Assembly: GCA_040401995.1 (NCBI GenBank)
Contig: JBBANM010000005.1
Span: 60,416-124,415, forward strand
DNA from: Haliscomenobacter sp040401995
Lineage (GTDB): Bacteria; Bacteroidota; Bacteroidia; Chitinophagales; Saprospiraceae
DNA: 64,000 nt
Reading direction: 5' to 3'
The notes under the pieces were generated by a model, which saw nothing but the letters and a program-made list of their open reading frames with translations, had not been told where the DNA came from and did no database searches. Every line of letters starts with the position of its first letter. The stretch's first letter is position 1. Below, one piece after another: positions 34,012 to 43,505 of the stretch. The position numbers and the translations under genes were made by a program.

Positions 34012-34449
34012 TTATTCTTCTTCCGAAGCGTTCATATTACTGGCTTCTTCCTCCGCTTCAGTAGCAGCCAACAGGCCACGTTCATTCAAAAAGGTAAACC
34101 ATTTGATAACTTTCTTCATATCACCGATGTGGACGCGATCGCGGTCGTAATTGGGTAGTATTTCGTTGAAGTACTGCTGCAAATCGCGGTTGGGTGCATT
34201 GACCTCTACGATAGGAGTAGCCTCCAGTTTTTCCAAAATACTGCTGAATACAACTTTCAACTCAACGGATTCGCCGTCATCGGTGTAAATGCCGATCGAT
34301 TCTAAAGGGGTAAATTGATGTTGCCGAACAGAAGCAAATCTGCGTTTTCCGCTAGCTAGATCTTCAACGATCAAACCATTGGATCGATTGGCAATCATCT
34401 TAAATAAACCTGATAAGCCGCTTACGGCCACGAGCCCTTCTAACTTCAT
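34012..34449 (-). CDS. DUF5606 family protein
   Basis: 145-residue cytoplasmic protein of the Bacteroidota-specific DUF5606 family. The N-terminal region 'MKLEGLVAVSGLSGLFKMIANRSNGLIVEDL' is the hallmark, followed by 'RRFASVRQHQFTPLESIGIYTDDGESVELKVVF' and a C-terminal helix 'YFNEILPNYDRDRVHIGDMKKVIKWFTFL' ending in an acidic tail. Function unknown; no enzymatic motif. ATG 34449 was chosen over 34503 since the extra 18 residues overlap the promoter and lack homology. Confidence 0.85.
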   Translation of the reverse strand: MKLEGLVAVSGLSGLFKMIANRSNGLIVEDLASGKRRFASVRQHQFTPLESIGIYTDDGESVELKVVFSSILEKLEATPIVEVNAPNRDLQQYFNEILPNYDRDRVHIGDMKKVIKWFTFLNERGLLAATEAEEEASNMNASEEE

Positions 34450-34476
34450 GTTTTGTAATTTTTGCAAAAGAGATCG

Positions 34477-34484
34477 CAAAGTTA
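34477..34484 (-). promoter_or_regulatory. Promoter -7 element of the DUF5606 gene
   Basis: Minus-strand TAACTTTG, an exact TAnnTTTG, 27 bp before the ATG at 34449. A TTG at 34503-34501 lies 16 nt upstream, slightly closer than ideal. Confidence 0.45.
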
Positions 34485-34680
34485 AAAACAAAAGTGAAAC
34501 CAAGCGGTGTGATTAACGGCTTACGGAAAGAATCGCTGTGTACAAATGGAGTAGATATTGGTATGCCTCTGATGAGATAAAGGTAAGTTTTTTTTAGGAA
34601 ACGGCAAAAAAATAATTTTAAGGCCGTTTAGATTTCTTTTTACGCCCTTTTTTGACGCAAAAAAAAGGGCTGGAAATGTT

Positions 34681-34713
34681 TGAAAAGGGGCGAAAAAAAT
34701 CCGCCCCTTTTCA
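34681..34713 (-). terminator. cysS terminator
   Basis: 12-bp perfect stem (34681-34692 with 34702-34713; core ggggcg/cgcccc), 9-nt loop, just past the cysS stop codon on the minus strand. T-rich sequence follows. Confidence 0.7.
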
Positions 34714-34719
34714 ACAAAT

Positions 34720-36228
<1,509 letters not shown>

Positions 36229-36270
36229 CTGCTTGATGGTTGAGTCATGGGTGCATTTGTTATGCAGGCG

Positions 36271-36278
36271 CAAAAGTA
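36271..36278 (-). promoter_or_regulatory. Promoter -7 element of cysS
   Basis: Minus-strand TACTTTTG, an exact TAnnTTTG followed by CGC, 42 bp upstream of the cysS ATG. No clean TTG at -33. Confidence 0.45.
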
Positions 36279-36346
36279 AGGAATTATAGCTGTTTAGCAG
36301 CTACCTCAGTATTTTTGAAAGCTCATTTTTTTGCGAAAAACAGCAA

Positions 36347-37381
36347 CTATTGCCCCGGAATTTGTAGATCGACAATAACTGGGCGATGATCCGAGAAAGC
36401 CGGTCGCCCCCGTTGACAACGATAAATTGGAAAAGCTGGATCCGTCAGCACATAATCTATCCGCAATCCAGGGATGACGCCAGCATAGGTAAAACCAAGA
36501 CCCCATCCTCTTGATTTGAACGTATCATTCAAGTAGGTTGTCAGCGTTTGGTAGCTATACGACTGAGGGACATCGTTGAAATCGCCGCAAAGTATTACCG
36601 GATAAGGGCTTTGAGCGATTAACCTCGCGATGAGTTGTGATTGCTCCGTTCTTTTTCGAGCAGCCCGCCGAAATCTTCCAAAAATCCCGCGGATATTGAG
36701 CCAAGTCTTTTTTTCCAGGCTTCCATTTTCGGCAACTTCATTGGCTAAGTGGGTAATGGCATTGGATTGCAAGTGCACATTAAAGACCCGAACCTTTTTT
36801 TCTCCGATTTGCAGATCCGCAATGCGGTAGCCATTGGTGGATCCAAAAAAGTGAACTTCCGAATTGAGAATAGGGTAACGGGAAAAAATGGCAAATTCTT
36901 CCAGTTTTCGCCAGACTCCAAAAGGCATTTTCCCTTCTTTTTTAATGGCCGGCAAAAAGTATTTATCAACAGTGGGGTAATAAGCAAACTCTTGCAAACA
37001 AAGGATATCAGGTTGATATTCGGCCATTTGTTCGCGCCATAACGGCACACTGCGATCGATGTTGCGCACATAACCAAAGCCAAATACATTGTACGTCATA
37101 ACCCGCAGTCCTTTGGGCTGGGTAGCCGACAGACTCATACCAATAATAGTGCGTAATTGACCCCAACCCACCAAAATCACGCCTAGCGAAAGGGCGAAAT
37201 ACCATTTGCGTTGAAAAGCCCAAACCGCGATGAAGATGATGTTGATGGCCAACAAGGTAGGGTAAAGCAATCCTAAAAATGCAAAAGGCCAAAATACGCT
37301 AGGGCTGATGGCGGGAGCGAAATAAGCGCCCAGGGTAAGCAAAACAATCAGGACGTTGGCCCAGCGTAATAATCGTTGCAC
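36347..37381 (-). CDS. Membrane-anchored endonuclease/exonuclease/phosphatase family protein
   Basis: 344 residues. Three N-terminal hydrophobic helices (about 5-100) precede an EEP-fold catalytic domain: 'LRVMTYNVFGFG', 'QPDILCLQEFAYYP' (catalytic Glu), 'VRVFNVHLQSNA', 'ILCGDFNDVPQSYSY', 'LRIDYVLTDPAFP' and 'FSDHRPVIVDLQI' (catalytic His). Members hydrolyse phosphodiesters in DNA, RNA or lipids; the target here is unknown, but the catalytic domain is likely on the outer face of the inner membrane. It starts 3 bp after the rhomboid stop in the mutL gene run. Confidence 0.88.
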   Translation of the reverse strand: MQRLLRWANVLIVLLTLGAYFAPAISPSVFWPFAFLGLLYPTLLAINIIFIAVWAFQRKWYFALSLGVILVGWGQLRTIIGMSLSATQPKGLRVMTYNVFGFGYVRNIDRSVPLWREQMAEYQPDILCLQEFAYYPTVDKYFLPAIKKEGKMPFGVWRKLEEFAIFSRYPILNSEVHFFGSTNGYRIADLQIGEKKVRVFNVHLQSNAITHLANEVAENGSLEKKTWLNIRGIFGRFRRAARKRTEQSQLIARLIAQSPYPVILCGDFNDVPQSYSYQTLTTYLNDTFKSRGWGLGFTYAGVIPGLRIDYVLTDPAFPIYRCQRGRPAFSDHRPVIVDLQIPGQ

Positions 37382-37384
37382 AAA

Positions 37385-38341
37385 TTATTTTTTACTGGCA
37401 TTGAAGAGAAACTCCTTTTCTTCGTCGGAGAGGCTCTCATAGCCGGATTGTTTGATCTTATCCAAAATATCGTCCAATTGCTCTTGATGCGAACGGTAGA
37501 GATCATCGGCTGCCGCACGCGTTTTGCGACTGTTGGCTTTATTAACGTTGGCTTTTTGGGTAGCCTGTGGATTACGGTAAGCTACATGCGGTTTTGGCTT
37601 CCTTTTTCGAAATGCTTCACCTTTAAATAGCAGGTCAAAAAACTGAAGTATTTTATTGAAGGGCTTCGCCAAATCATTGCCCAGTTGCAATTGCCAGGCA
37701 TAAAAAATACCAAAAAATGCGCCGCCAAGGTGGGCAAAAGCGCCGCCTTCAAATGCGGTTGTACTAGAGATAGCAATAAAATTCAAAAAAATCAATACCG
37801 CAACGATGTATTTGAGTTTTACGTCCCCAATGATGAAGAATCGCATGATGTAGTTGGGAGCAATGGTACCGGTTGCACCCAATACCGACATGACGGCAGC
37901 TGAGGCGCCCAATGCGTAACCCGTGCCAGGCTCGTGAGAAATGGTGTTGGCGGTAAGTAAATAGATCAGCGCACCAGCCAACCCGCCCAACAAATAAACG
38001 GGTAATATCCGTTGGTTGCCAATGAAATCACCCAAGATGATCCCAAACCAATACATCCAAACCATGTTCCAGAAAATGTGAAAGAACCCCACATGCAAGA
38101 ACATATGCGTGATGATGCTCCAAGGGTGGTACAACAGATCAATCAAACGGGCATGCAAAGTAAAAAAACCAAGGATGTCCGGAAAAAGGGTAGAATCCTT
38201 TTGCCAACCATTGGTAACGTATAAAATGATCTGAACCAGGTTGATGGCAACAAAAACGGCAATATTAATGATGACAATCCGCGTAACCATATTACCGTAA
38301 CTGAACTCCCGCTTAACATCATCCCAAATCGAACGTAGCAT
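37385..38341 (-). CDS. Rhomboid family intramembrane serine protease (with C-terminal tail)
   Basis: 318 residues, six membrane helices in about 15-215. Rhomboid features: 'HMFLHVGFFHIFWNMVWMYWFG' (HxxxN-like), active-site Ser in 'YALGASAAVMSVLGA', and catalytic His in 'GAFAHLGGAFFG'. The serine motif reads GASA instead of GxSG; the Ser itself is kept. A basic then acidic cytoplasmic tail of about 100 residues ends 'YESLSDEEKEFLFNASKK'. It lies 3 bp before the EEP gene. A repeat element separates it from the second rhomboid. Confidence 0.88.
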   Translation of the reverse strand: MLRSIWDDVKREFSYGNMVTRIVIINIAVFVAINLVQIILYVTNGWQKDSTLFPDILGFFTLHARLIDLLYHPWSIITHMFLHVGFFHIFWNMVWMYWFGIILGDFIGNQRILPVYLLGGLAGALIYLLTANTISHEPGTGYALGASAAVMSVLGATGTIAPNYIMRFFIIGDVKLKYIVAVLIFLNFIAISSTTAFEGGAFAHLGGAFFGIFYAWQLQLGNDLAKPFNKILQFFDLLFKGEAFRKRKPKPHVAYRNPQATQKANVNKANSRKTRAAADDLYRSHQEQLDDILDKIKQSGYESLSDEEKEFLFNASKK

Positions 38342-38383
38342 GCTTTATTTTTCAAACTGATGACTAGAAAAAATGCTCCAAAG

Positions 38384-38544
38384 AGAGTGTGTTTGGATTT
38401 TTTATTCGCGCTGCAAATGGCCAAAATTTACCCCAACTTCATTGCGAAAATACTCATGTAGCGCTGCTATACTACGTTTTTCGCGCTTCGTTGGTGCAAA
38501 TTTTGACTCACTACGCTTGCGAACTAAAAACCCAAACACACTCT
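38384..38544. repeat. 161-bp MITE-like element with 13-bp terminal inverted repeats
   Basis: agagtgtgtttgg at 38384-38396 and its exact complement at 38532-38544 bound a segment that is imperfectly self-complementary throughout (shared blocks 'ttcgc', 'caaaattt', 'accaac/acccaac', central 'tagcgct'). It fills the gap between the two rhomboid genes. One end (ccaaacacactctaaa) recurs alone at 46448-46463. No coding capacity. Confidence 0.7.
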
Positions 38545-38601
38545 AAAATTAATCTCTTGTTGTTTCTTTTTCAAGTGGCCTATGTATAAGTTTTTTAGCC
38601 C

Positions 38602-39279
38602 CTACAACCGGGTGCCAAAACGCCACCAATATTGTATCAATAAAAATCCAAACAGCGCGCCGCCCAAGTGGGCAAAGTGTGCTACGCCAGATTGATAGCC
38701 GCCGATGCCCATCACCAATTCCAAACCGGCAAAAATGATAACGTACAACCAAGCCGGCAAAGCAATTGGAGGAAACAGCATCTGGATGATATTGTTTGGA
38801 AACAACAACCCATAAGCCGCCAATACGCCAAAAATAGCGCCCGAAGCACCCAACATGGGTACATTTACCGTTAATAGACTTGTTCTGCCCGTGTTCATTT
38901 CCCAATATTGAACCAAAAAATTCAGCGCCAATGCACCAAAACCCGTAAACAAGTAATAAAACAAGAAACGGCGAGAACCCCATACCATCTCAATCCCCGG
39001 ACCAAAAACGGCCAATGCCAGCATGTTAAAAATGAGGTGCATCGGATCCGCGTGCATAAACATATAAGTTACCAACTGAAAGGGGCGGAAATATTCGGAA
39101 GTGGGGTAAAAAACCGCCAACATATAGCGCCCCCAGGCTCTAAAATCAACCGATTCCCCCATGCTGATGGAATCATAAACGGCACTAGAAGGATTCCCCA
39201 ATAACAGCTCAGATCCCAAAAACACCAGTACATTGATAATCAATAAATTTCGTACAACATCAGTAAGGCGCATCATCAT
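38602..39279 (-). CDS. Rhomboid family intramembrane serine protease
   Basis: 225 residues with six predicted helices. Full rhomboid signature: 'VTYMFMHADPMHLIFNMLALAVFG' (HxxxN), 'VPMLGASGAIFGVLAAYG' (GxSG nucleophile) and 'GVAHFAHLGGALFGFLLIQYW' (catalytic His). It cleaves transmembrane substrates within the bilayer; substrates unknown. Three in-frame Met codons open the gene (MMMRLTD), so the start is uncertain by two codons. It is 36 bp downstream of mutL, same direction. Confidence 0.92.
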   Translation of the reverse strand: MMMRLTDVVRNLLIINVLVFLGSELLLGNPSSAVYDSISMGESVDFRAWGRYMLAVFYPTSEYFRPFQLVTYMFMHADPMHLIFNMLALAVFGPGIEMVWGSRRFLFYYLFTGFGALALNFLVQYWEMNTGRTSLLTVNVPMLGASGAIFGVLAAYGLLFPNNIIQMLFPPIALPAWLYVIIFAGLELVMGIGGYQSGVAHFAHLGGALFGFLLIQYWWRFGTRL

Positions 39280-39315
39280 ATGCAGGCAATTGTATTTATA
39301 GTTTTTTATAATACC

Positions 39316-41196
39316 CTAATGATCAAACTGCTTTTCTAAGTCTTCTAGTTTATAGGTAGTAAAGCATTTTCTACCAAAAGGGCTGCGGTAAGGAAGTTCA
39401 CAAGCAAATAGCTGATCAATCAACCCTTGCATTTCCGGTTCGCTGAGTAATTTTCCTCTTTTGATCGCAGCACTGCGGGCAATGGAGCGCGCAATGCTCT
39501 CGCGCACGCCTGTTTGAAGCGCCAAACCGGCCTTGTGTTGCTCCAGCAAAGTTTCAATCATCTCCCGTTCATCCTGCTGACCCGCTAGTTCGGCCGGCAA
39601 ACCGTTAACCACGAAGGAATTTACCCCAAATTCTTGAATATCAAAACCTAAAATTTGTATTTCTGATAATAAGTCTCGCAACAAGAGGGCATCGTTGGGA
39701 GTAAGGGTCACCGTTGTGGGAAACAACTGCTGCTGAGAGGCGCTTTTGCGCTCGCTCAGTAGGTTTAAATATTTTTCAAAAAGAATGCGTTCATGCGCGG
39801 CTTGCTGGTCAATGAGCAAAAATCCGGATTTGATCTGACTGACGATGTACGCGGCATGGATTTGATAAGGCGCTTTTCTTACTTGACTCAACGCCGAGTG
39901 CAAGGTCTCGTCTTGAGAATCTTCTTCATTGAGCGAACTGCCAATGGTTACTGATTTATTGCTTATATCGTCGTCAGCATCGGTTTGATCAGTAGGTTGC
40001 CCGGCGCCTTGATACAAAGATTGCCAGTTTTGTAAGTTGGACTGTTCGCGACGGTCGGGTTTATCGCGGAAAGGGTTGCTCCCACTTTCGCCATTGCGTT
40101 TTGGTTCTGATCCACCAAAATTACCAAGGTCTTGTTTGGAGCGATCAGCGCCGCCATAAGAGACGTTGAAAGAAACCTCTTGGTCAAAATCCAATGATGG
40201 CATCACGGCGTATTGCCCCAATGCATGTCGTACCGCTACCCGCAAGTAATTGTACACCAATCGATCATCGTTGAATTTGATCTCTTGCTTGGTTGGGTGT
40301 ACGTTGACGTCGATGTTCGAGGGGTCAATGTTGATGAAGAGGGCATAAAAAGGAAACGATTCCTTTGGCAGCACATTTTCATAGGCGGTCATTACCGCAT
40401 GGTGCAAATGAGGGCTTTTGATAAAACGGCCATTGACAAAAAACAGTTGCTCGCCGCGGGTTTTCTTCGCGTATTCCGGTTTGCCTACAAAACCGCTCAA
40501 ACGCATCACATCGGTTTCTTCGTTGACGGGAACCAAATTTTGATTCAGTTGACTCCGAAAAACATTAGTCAGGCGCTGCCGCAAGTTCCCCGCCGGCAGG
40601 TGCATAATCTCGTTATTGTTGTGATGGATGCTAAAAAAAACATCCGGATGCGCAATCGCAATCCGTTCAAATTCAGTAAGAATATGTTTGAACTCTACAG
40701 TATCTGATTTGAGAAAAGCACGACGAGCCGGTACGTTGAAAAACAAATTTTTAACCGCAATGCTGGTACCTGGCGCAGTTTGGCAAGGCTCTTGGGTTTT
40801 TATTTCTGAGGCTTCCATGACTACATGCGTACCCATCGCCGCCATGTGTTGGCGGGTGCGCAATTCAACGCGAGCTACCGAAGCAATCGAAGCCAGTGCT
40901 TCGCCGCGAAAACCCATCGTACGGATGGCAAAAAGATCATCGGCAGTACGGATTTTGGAGGTAGCATGCCGTTCAAACGACAATCGGGCATCCGATTCAG
41001 TCATACCACAACCATCGTCAATCACCTGTACCAACGTACGTCCTGCGTCTTTGACGATCAATTTGATGTTTTTACTTCCAGCGTCCACGGCGTTCTCCAG
41101 CAATTCCTTCACCAATGAAGCGGGTCTTTGAATGACTTCTCCAGCGGCAATTTGATTGGCAATGGCGTCGGGTAGTAGCTGAATGACATCAGCCAT
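39316..41196 (-). CDS. mutL: DNA mismatch repair protein MutL
   Basis: 626 residues. N-terminal GHKL ATPase: 'IAAGEVIQRPASLVKELLENAVDAG', 'IDDGCGM', 'TMGFRGEALASI', followed by the transducer domain to about 330. A charged linker (about 345-430) leads to the dimerisation domain. The metal-site motif reads 'DQQAAHERILFE' where endonuclease-active MutLs have DQHAxxE, and the C-terminal zinc motif reads 'SPFGRK' instead of CPHGRP, so nicking activity is doubtful. MutL couples MutS mismatch recognition to strand removal. First gene of the leftward run mutL-rhomboid-rhomboid-EEP. Confidence 0.95.
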   Translation of the reverse strand: MADVIQLLPDAIANQIAAGEVIQRPASLVKELLENAVDAGSKNIKLIVKDAGRTLVQVIDDGCGMTESDARLSFERHATSKIRTADDLFAIRTMGFRGEALASIASVARVELRTRQHMAAMGTHVVMEASEIKTQEPCQTAPGTSIAVKNLFFNVPARRAFLKSDTVEFKHILTEFERIAIAHPDVFFSIHHNNNEIMHLPAGNLRQRLTNVFRSQLNQNLVPVNEETDVMRLSGFVGKPEYAKKTRGEQLFFVNGRFIKSPHLHHAVMTAYENVLPKESFPFYALFINIDPSNIDVNVHPTKQEIKFNDDRLVYNYLRVAVRHALGQYAVMPSLDFDQEVSFNVSYGGADRSKQDLGNFGGSEPKRNGESGSNPFRDKPDRREQSNLQNWQSLYQGAGQPTDQTDADDDISNKSVTIGSSLNEEDSQDETLHSALSQVRKAPYQIHAAYIVSQIKSGFLLIDQQAAHERILFEKYLNLLSERKSASQQQLFPTTVTLTPNDALLLRDLLSEIQILGFDIQEFGVNSFVVNGLPAELAGQQDEREMIETLLEQHKAGLALQTGVRESIARSIARSAAIKRGKLLSEPEMQGLIDQLFACELPYRSPFGRKCFTTYKLEDLEKQFDH

Positions 41197-41565
41197 AGTG
41201 ATTTTTTCTTTTGCTAAGCTATTGAAAAAAGAACTTCATTTTCGGGATTTTGAGCGCTTAGCCGTTAAGCTGATCGCCACAAAACACAATAGTACTTAAA
41301 CGGAGTTCCAGCTACAAAGGTGGCACATCCTGATTAATATTTCTACTGATTGGTTTTTATTTTTCCCAATAGAACAATCGATTTTAAACCATCGACGTAC
41401 TAAAACAGGAATGTGCAACGCATAGTTCGATTTTGATGCAACAAATTAAACTTCCAGAAGACCTAAAACGTTCTTTGCGTCTACAAGGAACGGATGAACA
41501 ATAAACTAGCACTTTATTATCCACCCGTTCCTTACCTTTGCAGGAAAATACCATATAGCACAAAT
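41197..41565. other. 369-bp divergent region between mutL and the purF-like gene
   Basis: No gene recognised. It contains the -7 element at 41533-41540 for the rightward gene. The frame from 41494 upstream of the chosen start covers this promoter and is not considered coding. No clear mutL promoter was found. Confidence 0.4.
41533..41540 (+). promoter_or_regulatory. Promoter -7 element TACCTTTG
   Basis: Exact TAnnTTTG followed by CAGG, 25 bp before ATG 41566. It makes the upstream in-frame ATG at 41494 an unlikely start. Confidence 0.5.
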
Positions 41566-43464
41566 ATGAGTGACTCTATAAAACACGAATGTGGCGTCGC
41601 CCTCATTCGTTTGCTGAAGCCATTGGAGTATTATGAAGAAAAATATGGCTCTTCGCTTTACGGCTTAGAAAAAATGCGCTTGCTGCTCCAAAAACAACGC
41701 AACCGCGGGCAGGATGGCGCAGGGCTGGCCACCATCAAGCTCAATCCTCAACCGGGCACTAAGTACATCAGCCGAAAACGCAGCGTAGCGTCCAATTACC
41801 TTGATGATCTTTTTGAACAGGTGATGCGGCATTTCAAAGATCTTCCCGATGATCAGTTGCATAATCCGGCCTGGCTTCGCGAAAATAAACCTTATACCGG
41901 CGAATTGCTTTTGGGTCACCTGCGTTATGGTACTCACGGCGACAACTCCATCGAAACATGTCATCCTTTTTTGCGCCAAAACAACTGGATCAATCGTGTC
42001 CTTTTGCTCGCTGGTAACTTCAACCTCACCAATGTGGATGAGTTATTCAAGGAGTTGGTGGAATTGGGACAGTACCCCAAAGAAAAATCAGATACAGTAA
42101 CGGTATTGGAAAAAATTGGCCACTTCCTCGACGATGAAGTGCAGCGTCTCCATACTTGGTACAAACCCGATGGCATGACCAATCGGGAGATCAACGACTT
42201 GATTTTTGAAAACCTCGATGTACAACGTCTGCTGCGCCGCGCCAGTAAGAAATTTGACGGCGGCTATGTGATGGCGGGTTTGTTGGGACATGGCGATGCT
42301 TTTGTTATGCGCGACCCCAACGGCATTCGTCCTGCTTTTTACTACCAAGACGACGAGGTTGTTGCGGTTGCTTCTGAACGCCCGGCGCTACAAACGGCTT
42401 TTGATGTCCATATTAGCAAAGTGAAAGAGATTTCTCCAGGACATGCCTTGATCATCAAAGCCGGCGGAAGAGTGGATGAAAAAATGTTCATCGAGCCTGG
42501 TGAACGTAAGGGCTGCTCTTTTGAACGGATTTATTTTTCGCGGGGCAACGACCGCGATATCTATTTGGAACGCAAGCGTTTGGGGTATCAATTGGTGGAT
42601 CCCATTTTAGAAGCTGTCAACAACGATTTTGAAAACACGGTTTTTTCTTTCATTCCCAATACCGCGGAAACGGCCTTCATGGGCATGATTGAACGCATCC
42701 ATGAAAAATTGGATGAGATCAAGCAAGAAAAAATTGTGACTCAACTCTCGGAGGGCAAGCTTGACACCGCTGCAGTTGAAAAAATCATGGCCACCAAACC
42801 TCGGGTGGAACGGCTGGTGGTCAAAGATGCCAAGGTCCGGACGTTTATCGCTGATACAACCGAGCGCGGCCGTTTGGTTTCGCATATTTACGACATCACT
42901 TACGGTTTGGTGAATAATGACGTAGACACCTTGGTACTCTTGGATGATTCTATTGTGCGTGGAACAACCCTGCGGGATAGCATCATTGAAATTGCATCCC
43001 GATTGAGACCGAAAAAAATCATCATCGTCTCTTCGGCGCCGCAAATCCGCTACCCGGACTGTTATGGCATCGATATGTCGCGCTTGGGGGAATTTGTAGC
43101 GTTTCGCGCTTTGGTGGAATTGCTCAAAGATCGGGGCATGGAACACTTACTTCAGGAAACTTACCAGCGTTGCAAGGCGCAAGAGAGTCTGCCTAAGGAA
43201 TACATCAAAAATGAGGTAAAAGAGCTTTACGCCCATTTTACTGATCAGGAAGTCTCCACAAAAATCGCGGAGATCGTTACGCCTGAAGGCATTAAACCCG
43301 AAATTGAAGTCATTTATCAAACCGTAGAAGGCCTGCAAAAAGCATCGCCCATCAACAATGGTGATTGGTATTTTTCGGGTAATTACCCTACTCCTGGCGG
43401 GAACAAAGTAGTCAATCGTGCTTTCATCAATTACATGGAAAAACGCGACGAACGCGCTTATTGA
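41566..43464 (+). CDS. PurF-like amidophosphoribosyltransferase, long form
   Basis: 632 residues, clearly longer than standard PurF (about 470-505). The class-II glutaminase nucleophile is Cys9 in 'MSDSIKHECGVALIRL', with 'QRNRGQDGAGLATI' and 'GHLRYGTHG' completing the Ntn site. The phosphoribosyltransferase half carries the PRPP loop 'TLVLLDDSIVRGTTLRDSI'. Extra material lies between the domains ('QKIVTQLSEGKLDTAAVEKIMATKP') and at the C-terminus after about 520. Predicted to make phosphoribosylamine from PRPP and glutamine; Bacteroidota often hold this form beside a normal PurF, so a specialised role is possible. The Cys must be exposed by removal of eight residues. Confidence 0.85.
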   Translation: MSDSIKHECGVALIRLLKPLEYYEEKYGSSLYGLEKMRLLLQKQRNRGQDGAGLATIKLNPQPGTKYISRKRSVASNYLDDLFEQVMRHFKDLPDDQLHNPAWLRENKPYTGELLLGHLRYGTHGDNSIETCHPFLRQNNWINRVLLLAGNFNLTNVDELFKELVELGQYPKEKSDTVTVLEKIGHFLDDEVQRLHTWYKPDGMTNREINDLIFENLDVQRLLRRASKKFDGGYVMAGLLGHGDAFVMRDPNGIRPAFYYQDDEVVAVASERPALQTAFDVHISKVKEISPGHALIIKAGGRVDEKMFIEPGERKGCSFERIYFSRGNDRDIYLERKRLGYQLVDPILEAVNNDFENTVFSFIPNTAETAFMGMIERIHEKLDEIKQEKIVTQLSEGKLDTAAVEKIMATKPRVERLVVKDAKVRTFIADTTERGRLVSHIYDITYGLVNNDVDTLVLLDDSIVRGTTLRDSIIEIASRLRPKKIIIVSSAPQIRYPDCYGIDMSRLGEFVAFRALVELLKDRGMEHLLQETYQRCKAQESLPKEYIKNEVKELYAHFTDQEVSTKIAEIVTPEGIKPEIEVIYQTVEGLQKASPINNGDWYFSGNYPTPGGNKVVNRAFINYMEKRDERAY

Positions 43465-43468
43465 GAAT

Positions 43469-43505
43469 AAAATGTACCGCTGGGAATGTCCCAGCGGTAC
43501 ATTTT
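43469..43505. terminator. Bidirectional terminator, 17-bp perfect stem
   Basis: aaaatgtaccgctggga (43469-43485) pairs with 43489-43505 over a 3-nt loop. It lies between the convergent purF-like and MFS genes and touches the MFS stop codon (43504-43506). Confidence 0.9.

Noticed and set aside
41494..41565. Upstream ATG for the purF-like gene
   Set aside because: The extension spans a TACCTTTG -7 box and would place the nucleophile Cys 33 residues into the protein.
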